Source: Phycisphaerae bacterium (lineage in GTDB: Bacteria > Planctomycetota > Phycisphaerae > UBA1845 > PWPN01). From it: 6,739 bases of DNA. The stretch lies in the NCBI GenBank assembly GCA_003557125.1, contig PWPN01000132.1:1-6739 (forward strand). Direction: 5' to 3'. This document shows, one piece after another, positions 1-6,739 of the stretch. Positions within the stretch are counted from its first letter, which is position 1. Every line of letters starts with the position of its first letter. The notes below the pieces were generated by a model. It made no database searches and was not told the origin of the DNA. It saw only the letters and a program-made list of their open reading frames with translations. Made by a program: the position numbers and the translations under genes.

Positions 1-416
1 GCTACAGTATCATCGACGAGTGGCTGGGGGAGATTCCCATGCCGGCACTCGGCCCCAATGCCGCGGTCATGGGCAAAGTGCTGCAATTCGATCGTGCACG
101 CTACATCGCACATGGCGATCGCATCGTGATGTATCTTTTCCACGCGAATGGCCAGTTTTGCCCGGACCGAACGTGCACCCGTCTGACAGTCTCGAACCCG
201 TCGGACCGTCATGCCTATTTCAGTAAAGTGGAATTGACGTTCGGCACGTCGACGGTCCTGCCGACCCGTGATCAGGCGATCGAAGCGGGCAAACGGTTCA
301 TGCAGGTAGTTCTGCCGGTCCTGTTAAGCGACCACTGGCCGGATTGGGATGAGGTGAAACGGATCGAAACCGCTGGGTCGCCCCATGCAGAGAGTGAAAC
401 ATGGCACAACGATTGA
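1..416 (+). CDS. 3' end of a gene for a possible exosortase-associated EpsI-like protein (5'-truncated)
   Basis: The reading frame is open from the left edge (first full codon at base 3, reading Y-S-I-I-D-E-W-L-G-E-I-P) to TGA at 414-416. The true start is therefore outside the window, and the ATG at 39 is probably internal. The visible 137 residues contain 'DEWLGEIP', a strand-rich stretch 'HGDRIVMYLF', a cysteine pair in 'FCPDRTCTR' (first Cys codon at 159-161), 'YFSKVELTFG', and a C-terminal 'LPVLLSDHWPDWD'. The layout of an 'xxEWLGxIP' start, a strand reading like V-x-L-Y-L, a Cys-containing loop and a late 'YxSKVEL' strand recalls EpsI/DUF3485 proteins, which work with exosortases in envelope sorting and exopolysaccharide export. 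The match is by eye and partial. No membrane helix is visible in this fragment. It could instead be the C-terminal extension of a fused exosortase or an unrelated secreted domain. The overlap with the following TPR gene implies co-transcription and supports an envelope role. Confidence 0.8.
   Translation, partial: YSIIDEWLGEIPMPALGPNAAVMGKVLQFDRARYIAHGDRIVMYLFHANGQFCPDRTCTRLTVSNPSDRHAYFSKVELTFGTSTVLPTRDQAIEAGKRFMQVVLPVLLSDHWPDWDEVKRIETAGSPHAESETWHND
389..394 (+). promoter_or_regulatory. Weak ribosome binding site for the TPR gene
   Basis: The purine run AGAGAG lies six bases before the ATG at 401, inside the coding sequence of the upstream gene. It is only a partial Shine-Dalgarno match. Because the upstream gene terminates at 416, just past this start, translation is probably helped by terminating ribosomes. 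An in-frame TGA at 395-397 rules out any start further upstream, so 401 is the earliest possible start for the TPR gene. Confidence 0.4.
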
Positions 417-3400
417 ACAAGAAACTGATCGCTGGATTGACGCTTGCGGGCATGGCCATCACCACGGCCGCCGCCATCGTCATGGTGATGTCCCTTCCTC
501 AACAGGATCCCACCAAGGCCTTCGAACAGGCGGAAGAGGCATACGCGAGGGGCGATCACGTCACCGCGCGCCGCTGGTACGTCCAGGCCTATCAACGGGC
601 CGCGGCCGGGGGCCGGGCATCGGACGAGGCGAACGAATACCTCATCCGCGCAGGTGACATGGCATTGGCCTCCGGGAACGTGCGCGATGCGGTAGGCACC
701 TGGTACCAGGTGATGCTCAACAATCCGCATAACGCGACGGCTCAACAGCGGATCGTCGAGCTCTTTCTCGAGATGGCACGGATGGGCAGTCTCCCCTGGT
801 CGCAATTGGAGACCGAAGCCGAGAAGCTTCTGGCCATCAGCTCGCAGAACCACGCCGGCATGCATGCGCTCGGGCTGGCGTTGATCAACCAGCGCGCCGT
901 CAATGAGAGAAACCTGACTCGAGGGCGCGAGCTCTTGAGCGAAGCCTTCGATGGCGACAAGAGCAGTCCCGAATTCGCCACGACGTTGGCTTTGCACTAT
1001 CTTCAGGAAGGCGAGACGGATCGCGGCCGAGCCGTGTTCGACGAGTTGATGGCCAATCTGCCTGAAGATCCGGCACAAGCCGCGAAAGCCTGGCGTGAAC
1101 GTGCGTCGTTCTTCCTGCTCACGTACATCCAGGACCGCGAGTCGTACAACCAGAGGCGACATCAGCGTGTCTCACAGACGGAGCTCAATGCGCTTCTGGA
1201 ACGGATCCGCCACTCCGAAGAGGAGATGGAAAGCTGCATCGACGCGGCCCTGGAACTCGATGCCGACAACGTCGATACCTTCCTGACGATGGGTCGCATC
1301 TGGGCGTCGCGGCGTTCAACAGTCGAGGATGAGGCGGAACGGGAGCGGCAGGACAGAAGTAACTTCGCCCGCGCCGAGGACTTTTTCAAGCGTGCCATCC
1401 ATGCGGAGCCAGACGGCTACGACGGGTATTTGTACCTGTCACAGCTCCACCTCCGCCGTGGAAATCTCGAGGAAGCCAGCCAGGTACTCAGTGCGCGACT
1501 GGAGCGACCCGCGCGTCGTGATGGGATTCTGGGCGGACAAAGCGCCTGGTACATGGCCCGCATCCGCAATGAATTGTTTCGTGTCAGCATGCAGGAGGCG
1601 TCGGCGTATGCGGCGGCAGGCGGGCAAATGGCCGACGACGCCACCTTCCAGACACTCCTTGCGCGCATGGAAAGACTCCACAGGGACCAAGTGGCCGACC
1701 TTCGAGCCGAGGACCCCTCTGCGCTGTTCATGCAGGGGCGCTTGCGGATCCTTCAAGGCGACGTCGCCGGCGCGATCCGGTCGCTCGAGCACGCGAATCG
1801 ACTGTTGCCGACGCCCAATCCCGAGATCCACCAGTACCTGGCTCAACTCTATATTCGCATCGGTGAGTTAGGGCCGGCCGAGCAGACACTTCGAACGGTC
1901 CTCGAGGCACATCCGGCGAGCCCGGGGGCGTGGGCTTCGCATGCGAATCTCATGCTGCGCCTCGACCGCCATGAGGCGGCGCTTCAGTCGACAGAGCAAC
2001 TCCTCCGGCTGGAACCCAACAGTCCGCGTGCTTTGGCGATTCAGTTAGCGGTGTATCGTGCGCAGCAGAATTGGGCCGCGATGCGCGAAGTCCAGCAACG
2101 GCTGAGCGCATTGCAGGCGGACGCGACGCTTGACAAACTCCAGCAGGCTGTCATGTCTCGGCTGGAAGCCGAGAGTGGATCAAGCGACTCCGAGGCGCTT
2201 CTTGCGTCCTCTGAAAGGCTCTTACGGGATATCCTCCAGAACGATCCCACCAACATGGTGGCGTTGCGCGAGTTGACACTCATGCTGGGGCGGGATGAAC
2301 AACGCTATGACGATCTCAGGGCATTCCTGAGCGAGCACGAACAGATCATCACGCACCGATTGGAAGACGACTCCGGCGAACCGCTCACCGACGAGCAGAA
2401 GACCAATTACGCGAACGTCCTGACTCTCATCGACCGGCTTCAGATCGTCGCCACGCCCGGGGTCGATGCGAAAGAGAAATTCGCCCAGCTCGAGGAGATC
2501 ATCAAACTGGGTGAGGATCCTTTCCTCGTGGCCGCCCAGCTTTTCCAGCTCTACAGCCGTCTGCCGGACAAGCAGGAAGAGGCGTTTGCACAACTCATCA
2601 AAGCCAATGAGTTGCAACCGGATCAACCGCGTATCGTCGAGACGCTTTTCAGCCTGAGCCTGCAGCACGAGCGTTGGGACCTCGCCGAGCAGATGCTCAA
2701 CAAGGCGATCCAGCTGGGTCTGGATCCGTCGGGGGGGCATTTTTATCGCGGCCGGATGCTGGTCGCGCGAACGGACATCCCGAACCACCATGAACGTGCG
2801 ATCGCCGAGATCCAGTCGGGCCTTCGCGAATTCCCTACCTATTCGGAAGGCCATACGATGCTCGGCCGGGTCCTCGGGCATATCGAGCGCTTTGAAGAAG
2901 CTAAGCAGTCCTTCCGCCGTGCCCTCGAGCTGAACCCGCGCAGCGGTCAGGCGGCCCTGGGCCTGGCGACCCTCGCAGCCCGCGAGGAGGACCAGGCTTC
3001 CAAGGAACGCTACCTGCACATCGCCGCACGTACGATCCCAAACCATCCGTGGGTCCGTGCCGAGCTTCAGGTGCTGCAGGATCAACGCGATCCGCAAGCC
3101 GGCATCGAACGGCGCGAGCAGATCCGCAGGGCCAACCCGAACGATTTGAACAATCTCTTACGTCTGGCGGATCTGTACATCCGCCTGGATCAATTCGAAA
3201 AGGCCCGGGAGGTTTATGAAGCCGCACGGCAGGTGGACGAAGAGAATCTGCCCCTCTTGCAGGAGTATGTCAACTTCCTGAGGCACAAGAGCCCGCCCGA
3301 GCCCGAAACCGCCACACGGGTGATCGAGGAGGTTCTCGAAAAGATAGTCGACCGCGAACCGATCTACCGAGCGACGGCGCAGTTGGTTCTGGCATCGCAC

Positions 3401-5215
3401 TTGAACGTACTGCGCCAGATGAACTTCCCGGGTGCTCCGGATCTGCAAGCATGCGACGAAGCCTACGAGATGGCTGCGGAAATCAGCGAAGAACCGGCCA
3501 TCCGCATGGACATCGGCTCGTACTACAAGGATTTCGGCCGTTTCGACAAGGCAGAGCACTGGTTCCGCGATGCGGTCGCGATGGCCGAGCGAAACGAGAA
3601 CGCCGCAGCCGAGCGTCGATCGCGCCGGTACCTCATCGACACGCTCATTCAGATGCAGGATCCGAGGCGTGAGGAAGACGTCTTAAAAGAACTGACCATC
3701 TTCCGCCAGAAATACGACGACCCGTTCGTTCTGCTGGCTGAAAGCGAATACCACGCCATGACCGGCCGACTCAACCAGGCCTTGGAGGCGATCAATCGCT
3801 TCCTTCGTCAGCAGCCCAACAGTGCGGTCGGCCACTTCCGGCGGGCCGACATCCGCTTCCAGCAAAGTCTCTGGGAGCCGGCACTGGAAGATTACCGCGC
3901 GGCACGTGCGATCGAGCCGGATGGCTTTTTCTGGGAGCATCGGGTGCGCCTCGCACTGTGCCATGAGCGGCTCAGGGACAACGACCTGGCCATCGCCGAG
4001 CTGATCAGCGTGCTGAACGCCGAGCCGAAACAATGGTCCGCGCTCAATGAACTGCTGCGTATCTACCGCAGGCTAGGGCGATGGAATCAGGCTGAGCAGT
4101 TGCTCACCCAGCGCCGAAACGAGGATCCGGAAAATATCCGCTGGTTGCACGAACTTCACCAGATCTACATGGCCAGCGATAACGCAAGCAAAGCGATCGA
4201 GATGGCCGAACGGATAGTCGAGCTGCGCGAAGGCGCCGAGGACGCCGTGGAAATGCTGCTTCACACGTATCTCGATTTCGATCGGCCGGACGACGCCATC
4301 CGGTTCATCCAGACCCGGATCCCCGCCGAAAGGCACAACGAATTGTGGATCCTCATGCCGATCGCGGCGGCCCATGCCCAGAAAGGTGAGACCTCTCAGG
4401 CGTTGCAGTACTACAACCAGGCCCTCGATACGCTCACGGATCAGCTTCAGGCTTTCGTGACTACCTCAAACACCGTCAAGATCGACATGGGCCCGCAGGC
4501 CACCATGCAGTTGATTCGTGCACGGCTCGCCCGCCGTGCCAACGAGCGCGGTTCCCGGTTCATGCTGGGGCAACTCCAGAAAGAGGCTGGGGATTCGACC
4601 GCTTTCGTGAACATCTTGGAAGAGCTTCTTGCCTCGATCCCCGAAGGAGACGATTTCCGGGTGCTGTCCGAACGGCTCTTCCTGCTCCGCAACCTGGCGA
4701 TCGAAAGGCAGATGCTCGGCCAGTACGATGCGGCGCGCACCCGTTATGAAGAGATGCTCGCGATCGATCCCTACAACATCGTCGCATTGAACAATCTGGC
4801 TTTTCTGCTGATGGATCACTTCGAGGATCCCCAGGCAGCCCTGCCGTATTCACGCGCGGCCGTCGCTTTAGCGCCAAACGATCCCAGCGTGCTGGACACC
4901 GTCGGCTGGAACCTCGTGCTCGTCGGGCACCATGACCAGGGCATCGCGGCGCTTCGAAGGTCGATCGGCATCAACGACGGCATGGCCATCGTCCATTACC
5001 ACGTCGCGCGGGCGCTTGTGCTGCGCAGCGAAAACAATCCCGAGACGCGCGACGCGGACCTGCGGGAAGCCGCAGCCGAGTGCCGACGCGCCCATGAGCT
5101 CATCCAGGCGTCCGGCAAGGACGAGTACAACATCTTCGACCAGGTGGTCGAACTGGGACGAACGCTGGGCCTCAGTCTGGACCCGCGCCTGCGAACGGGG
5201 TTGGCCAGCGGATAA
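401..5215 (+). CDS. Giant membrane-anchored tetratricopeptide repeat protein (1604 aa)
   Basis: The start is fixed by an in-frame TGA at 395-397 directly upstream and by the N-terminus it gives: basic residues (R4, K7, K8) before a hydrophobic helix at about residues 9-32, ending at 'MSLPQQDP'. There is no lipobox cysteine and no clear signal peptidase site, so I predict a signal anchor with the rest of the protein outside the cytoplasm. The remainder is almost wholly helical TPR repeat. Clear units lie near residues 37-70, 338-370, 437-540, 814-850, 910-945, 1031-1065, 1107-1240, 1313-1345 and 1457-1560. Examples are 'HTMLGRVLGHIERFEEAKQSFRRALELNP' split into its helices, and 'NNLAFLLMD' followed by 'DPSVLDTVGWNLVLVGHHDQG'. 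That last C-terminal pattern is typical of TPR proteins near exosortase or polysaccharide loci (PrsT-like, usually about 900 aa), which makes this one unusually long. No catalytic domain or PEP-CTERM tail is visible; it ends 'LRTGLASG'. The likely role is a protein-interaction scaffold in envelope assembly or export. The fold is confident; the pathway is inferred from the neighbour. Confidence 0.93.
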   Translation: MAQRLNKKLIAGLTLAGMAITTAAAIVMVMSLPQQDPTKAFEQAEEAYARGDHVTARRWYVQAYQRAAAGGRASDEANEYLIRAGDMALASGNVRDAVGTWYQVMLNNPHNATAQQRIVELFLEMARMGSLPWSQLETEAEKLLAISSQNHAGMHALGLALINQRAVNERNLTRGRELLSEAFDGDKSSPEFATTLALHYLQEGETDRGRAVFDELMANLPEDPAQAAKAWRERASFFLLTYIQDRESYNQRRHQRVSQTELNALLERIRHSEEEMESCIDAALELDADNVDTFLTMGRIWASRRSTVEDEAERERQDRSNFARAEDFFKRAIHAEPDGYDGYLYLSQLHLRRGNLEEASQVLSARLERPARRDGILGGQSAWYMARIRNELFRVSMQEASAYAAAGGQMADDATFQTLLARMERLHRDQVADLRAEDPSALFMQGRLRILQGDVAGAIRSLEHANRLLPTPNPEIHQYLAQLYIRIGELGPAEQTLRTVLEAHPASPGAWASHANLMLRLDRHEAALQSTEQLLRLEPNSPRALAIQLAVYRAQQNWAAMREVQQRLSALQADATLDKLQQAVMSRLEAESGSSDSEALLASSERLLRDILQNDPTNMVALRELTLMLGRDEQRYDDLRAFLSEHEQIITHRLEDDSGEPLTDEQKTNYANVLTLIDRLQIVATPGVDAKEKFAQLEEIIKLGEDPFLVAAQLFQLYSRLPDKQEEAFAQLIKANELQPDQPRIVETLFSLSLQHERWDLAEQMLNKAIQLGLDPSGGHFYRGRMLVARTDIPNHHERAIAEIQSGLREFPTYSEGHTMLGRVLGHIERFEEAKQSFRRALELNPRSGQAALGLATLAAREEDQASKERYLHIAARTIPNHPWVRAELQVLQDQRDPQAGIERREQIRRANPNDLNNLLRLADLYIRLDQFEKAREVYEAARQVDEENLPLLQEYVNFLRHKSPPEPETATRVIEEVLEKIVDREPIYRATAQLVLASHLNVLRQMNFPGAPDLQACDEAYEMAAEISEEPAIRMDIGSYYKDFGRFDKAEHWFRDAVAMAERNENAAAERRSRRYLIDTLIQMQDPRREEDVLKELTIFRQKYDDPFVLLAESEYHAMTGRLNQALEAINRFLRQQPNSAVGHFRRADIRFQQSLWEPALEDYRAARAIEPDGFFWEHRVRLALCHERLRDNDLAIAELISVLNAEPKQWSALNELLRIYRRLGRWNQAEQLLTQRRNEDPENIRWLHELHQIYMASDNASKAIEMAERIVELREGAEDAVEMLLHTYLDFDRPDDAIRFIQTRIPAERHNELWILMPIAAAHAQKGETSQALQYYNQALDTLTDQLQAFVTTSNTVKIDMGPQATMQLIRARLARRANERGSRFMLGQLQKEAGDSTAFVNILEELLASIPEGDDFRVLSERLFLLRNLAIERQMLGQYDAARTRYEEMLAIDPYNIVALNNLAFLLMDHFEDPQAALPYSRAAVALAPNDPSVLDTVGWNLVLVGHHDQGIAALRRSIGINDGMAIVHYHVARALVLRSENNPETRDADLREAAAECRRAHELIQASGKDEYNIFDQVVELGRTLGLSLDPRLRTGLASG

Positions 5216-5216
5216 G

Positions 5217-5228
5217 GGCGCCGGCGCC
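5217..5228. repeat. 12-bp GC palindrome directly after the TPR stop codon
   Basis: GGCGCCGGCGCC is identical to its reverse complement and begins two bases after the TAA. As RNA it could fold only into a 4-bp stem with a CCGG loop. No T-run follows, so it is not a convincing intrinsic terminator. In GC-rich DNA such a short palindrome may be chance. Confidence 0.35.
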
Positions 5229-5241
5229 GGCAGGGCGTGTC

Positions 5242-5338
5242 CAAACGTCCGGGCTTCGCGACAGAGGACGGCCAGCGCCGTCGTCGTGCATGACGCGCAT
5301 CGTCACGCAAACGTCCGGCGATTCTGGCCAAACGTCGG
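5242..5338. repeat. Three short direct repeats, CAAACGTCCGG type
   Basis: CAAACGTCCGG occurs exactly at 5242-5252 and 5308-5318. A copy lacking one C, CAAACGTCGG, lies at 5329-5338. Copies one and three are also preceded by an extra C. All three are in the same orientation, with start-to-start distances of 66 and 21 bases. They fall wholly in the gap between the convergent TPR and metH genes, where no promoter would be expected. They could be a protein-binding site, remnants of a small dispersed repeat, or chance. The sequence alone does not decide. Confidence 0.5.
5267..5305. terminator. Tandem small hairpins between convergent genes, possible terminator region
   Basis: GACGGC-CAGC-GCCGTC (5267-5282) forms a perfect 6-bp stem with a 4-base loop. 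TGACG-CGCAT-CGTCA (5291-5305) forms a perfect 5-bp stem with a 5-base loop. They sit where transcription from both flanking genes should end, and inverted repeats would act on either strand. Neither is followed by a T-run in either direction, so a classic rho-independent terminator is not shown. A rho-dependent end or 3'-end stabilising role is equally possible. Confidence 0.25.
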
Positions 5339-5371
5339 ATATCGGCAGGTTCGCATCCGCCGCGGATTGGG

Positions 5372-6739
5372 TCACGCCCTGAAATAGCGTGCTTCGGGGT
5401 GGTGGGCGATCAGTGCGGTGGTCGATTGCTCAGGGTCGAGCTGGAACTCATCGCTCAGCGTCACGCCGATATCGCCGGGGCGCAGCAAAGGCCAAAGCTT
5501 GGCCTGGTCCTCCAGGCTGGGACAGGCCGGGTATCCGAAGCTGAAACGGCTGCCGCGGTAGCCCTGTTGAAAGAGCTTGCGCACCTCGCGCGCGTCCTGG
5601 TCGGCGATCCCAAGTTCCATCCGCACCTGCTTGTGAAGATACTCGGCCAGCGCCTCGGCCGTTTCGACGCCCAGGCCATGGAGGTGGAGGTAATCGCGGT
5701 AACGGTCCTCGGCGAACCACGTGCGGGCGACCTCGCTGACACGCGACCCGACGGTGACCAGCGTCAACGCGATCACGTCGAACCGGCCACTGGAGACGGG
5801 CCGCCAGAAATCGGCCAGGCACCAGTAGGGCTCCTTCCGCTGGCGCGGCAGTTCGAACCGTGCGACGACGCGCGTGCGATCGTGCGGATCGTAAAGACAA
5901 AGCGTGTCGCCTTCGCTCTGGCAAGGCCAATAGCCGTAGACCGCCCGCGGCTCAAGGATCTGCTCGCGCTCGCACCGCGCGACAAGGTCGCGGTAGATGG
6001 GCCGCACTTCCGCGTCGATGGAGCGATCGAACTCCTCCTGGGGGCGTCCCCGCTTCTTATACTGCCATTGCACCTGAAAAAGCATCACCTCGTTGATGTA
6101 GCCCAGGGCAGCTCGAAGCGGGATCTGCTCGATGACGCGACGGCCCCAGAACGGCGGCTCCGGGATCGGCACATCGGTGGCGACCGTGCTTCGGGCGACC
6201 GGCCGAGGCTCAGCCGTCTCGACCGTTTCGTGCGTCCCGGCCGCACCGGCTAACTGGGCTTCCTCGCGCGCCTTGCGGCTGGGCAAGGGGACGGTCGCTT
6301 CCTGTGAAGCGGCGTGCGGGCCGACGGGTTCGGCCGCTGTCCGCTGTCCGCAGATCTGCTCCATGAGCGCCATGCCGTCGAAGGCGTCGCGCGCGTAATA
6401 CACGGGCCCCTCGTAGAGCTTGGCGAGGTCCTCTTCGACGTAGCGCCGCGTCAGGGCAGCCCCTCCCAGGATCACCGGCGGGCGCAGGCCTCGCTCGTTG
6501 AGAATCTTGAGATTGTCGCGCATCACGACCGTGCTCTTGACGAGCAGACCGCTCATGCCGATCGCGTCGGCTCCGGTCTCCTGCCACGCTTCGATGATGG
6601 CGTCAACGGGCTGCTTGATGCCGAGGTTATGGACGGTGTAGCCGTTGTTGGCCAGCAGGATGTCGACGAGGTTCTTGCCGATGTCGTGCACGTCGCCGCG
6701 GACCGTGGCCAGCACGATCGAGCCCTTGTCCGAGTCGGA
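5372..6739 (-). CDS. metH: Cobalamin-dependent methionine synthase, C-terminal part (B12-binding and reactivation domains; 5'-truncated)
   Basis: MetH transfers a methyl group from methyltetrahydrofolate to homocysteine through a cobalamin cofactor, making methionine in the cytoplasm. The frame stays open to the right edge (S-D-S-D-K-G-S-I-V-L-A-T-V), so the homocysteine- and folate-binding halves lie outside and the GTG at 6713-6715 is not a start. Numbering from that valine, the B12-binding domain covers about residues 1-122. It has DVHDIG at 8-13, where H10 (codon 6686-6688) matches the cobalt-ligand His759 of E. coli MetH, and 'GMSGLLVKS', where S61 matches Ser810. Residues 123-187 are a Pro/Ala/Glu-rich linker. 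The AdoMet-binding reactivation domain follows at about 188-447, with 'PFWGRRV', 'YWCLADFWRP', 'AEYLH' (357-361) and 'RFSFGYPACP' (390-399, matching the Arg1134/Tyr1139 region). It ends 'HHPEARYFRA', a normal end for the family. The residue matching E. coli Asp946 appears to be Asn ('GYINEVMLF'), probably a subtype trait. Its promoter is off the right edge. Confidence 0.97.
   Translation of the reverse strand, partial: SDSDKGSIVLATVRGDVHDIGKNLVDILLANNGYTVHNLGIKQPVDAIIEAWQETGADAIGMSGLLVKSTVVMRDNLKILNERGLRPPVILGGAALTRRYVEEDLAKLYEGPVYYARDAFDGMALMEQICGQRTAAEPVGPHAASQEATVPLPSRKAREEAQLAGAAGTHETVETAEPRPVARSTVATDVPIPEPPFWGRRVIEQIPLRAALGYINEVMLFQVQWQYKKRGRPQEEFDRSIDAEVRPIYRDLVARCEREQILEPRAVYGYWPCQSEGDTLCLYDPHDRTRVVARFELPRQRKEPYWCLADFWRPVSSGRFDVIALTLVTVGSRVSEVARTWFAEDRYRDYLHLHGLGVETAEALAEYLHKQVRMELGIADQDAREVRKLFQQGYRGSRFSFGYPACPSLEDQAKLWPLLRPGDIGVTLSDEFQLDPEQSTTALIAHHPEARYFRA

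Noticed and set aside
39..41. ATG as the start codon of the first gene
   Set aside because: The same frame is open to the left edge and the residues before it ('DEWLGEIP') look like part of the protein, so the gene is cut by the window.
425..496. Lipoprotein signal at the TPR protein N-terminus
   Set aside because: No cysteine occurs at or after the hydrophobic segment, so no lipobox exists; a signal anchor fits better.
272..1162. Leftward open frame of 296 codons opposite the start of the TPR gene
   Set aside because: It is antisense across two well-supported genes, rich in Arg/His/Gly as expected from mirrored GC-rich codons, and shows no family motif.
2222..3097. Leftward open frame of 291 codons inside the TPR gene
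   Set aside because: It is antisense to continuous TPR repeats with no recognisable protein features.
5180..5215. PEP-CTERM sorting tail at the end of the TPR protein
   Set aside because: The C-terminus 'LDPRLRTGLASG' has no Pro-Glu-Pro motif, hydrophobic helix or basic cluster.
5172..5375. Small leftward open frame across the gap between TPR and metH
   Set aside because: It overlaps the end of the TPR gene antisense, lacks a recognisable ribosome binding site, and its product is Arg/Pro/Ala-rich without motifs.
5399..6253. Long rightward open frame of 284 codons opposite metH
   Set aside because: It lies wholly antisense to a clear MetH coding sequence, has no recognisable domain, and is the kind of open mirror frame GC-rich genes create.
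6713..6715. GTG as the start codon of the leftward gene
   Set aside because: The frame continues upstream to the window edge with MetH-like residues, and MetH has large N-terminal domains before this point.

Overview
The window is GC-rich (about 60% by eye), uses GC-ending codons throughout, and holds three protein-coding regions. Two are cut by the window edges. A rightward pair fills the left and centre: the 3' end of a small gene (1-416), then a very large tetratricopeptide-repeat (TPR) gene (401-5215, 1604 codons) whose start overlaps the small gene by 16 bases. The 156-base gap at 5216-5371 contains short repeats and small hairpins. A leftward gene (5372 to the right edge) is the C-terminal part of cobalamin-dependent methionine synthase, MetH.

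The left pair looks like an operon. The small protein tentatively resembles the C-terminal part of EpsI-type proteins that accompany exosortases. The TPR protein is predicted to be held in the inner membrane by one N-terminal helix, with about 1,570 helical residues outside the cytoplasm. TPR proteins of this kind (for example PrsT) are known near exosortase and exopolysaccharide genes. If the EpsI reading is right, the pair would serve envelope sorting or polysaccharide export. No exosortase or PEP-CTERM substrate is visible, so this is inference.

The MetH fragment is certain. It carries the B12-binding motif DVHDIG, a proline- and alanine-rich linker, and a complete AdoMet-binding reactivation domain ending in RFSFGYPACP. 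It is transcribed towards the TPR gene and probably has no functional link to it.

The combination of high GC, an EpsI-like protein, a giant TPR protein and this MetH subtype would fit a planctomycete-like or related environmental bacterium, but nothing here proves the lineage. No RNA genes, mobile elements, CRISPR arrays or attachment sites were found. I see no clearly new system. The most unusual items are the oversized TPR protein and the repeated 11-mer in the convergent gap.
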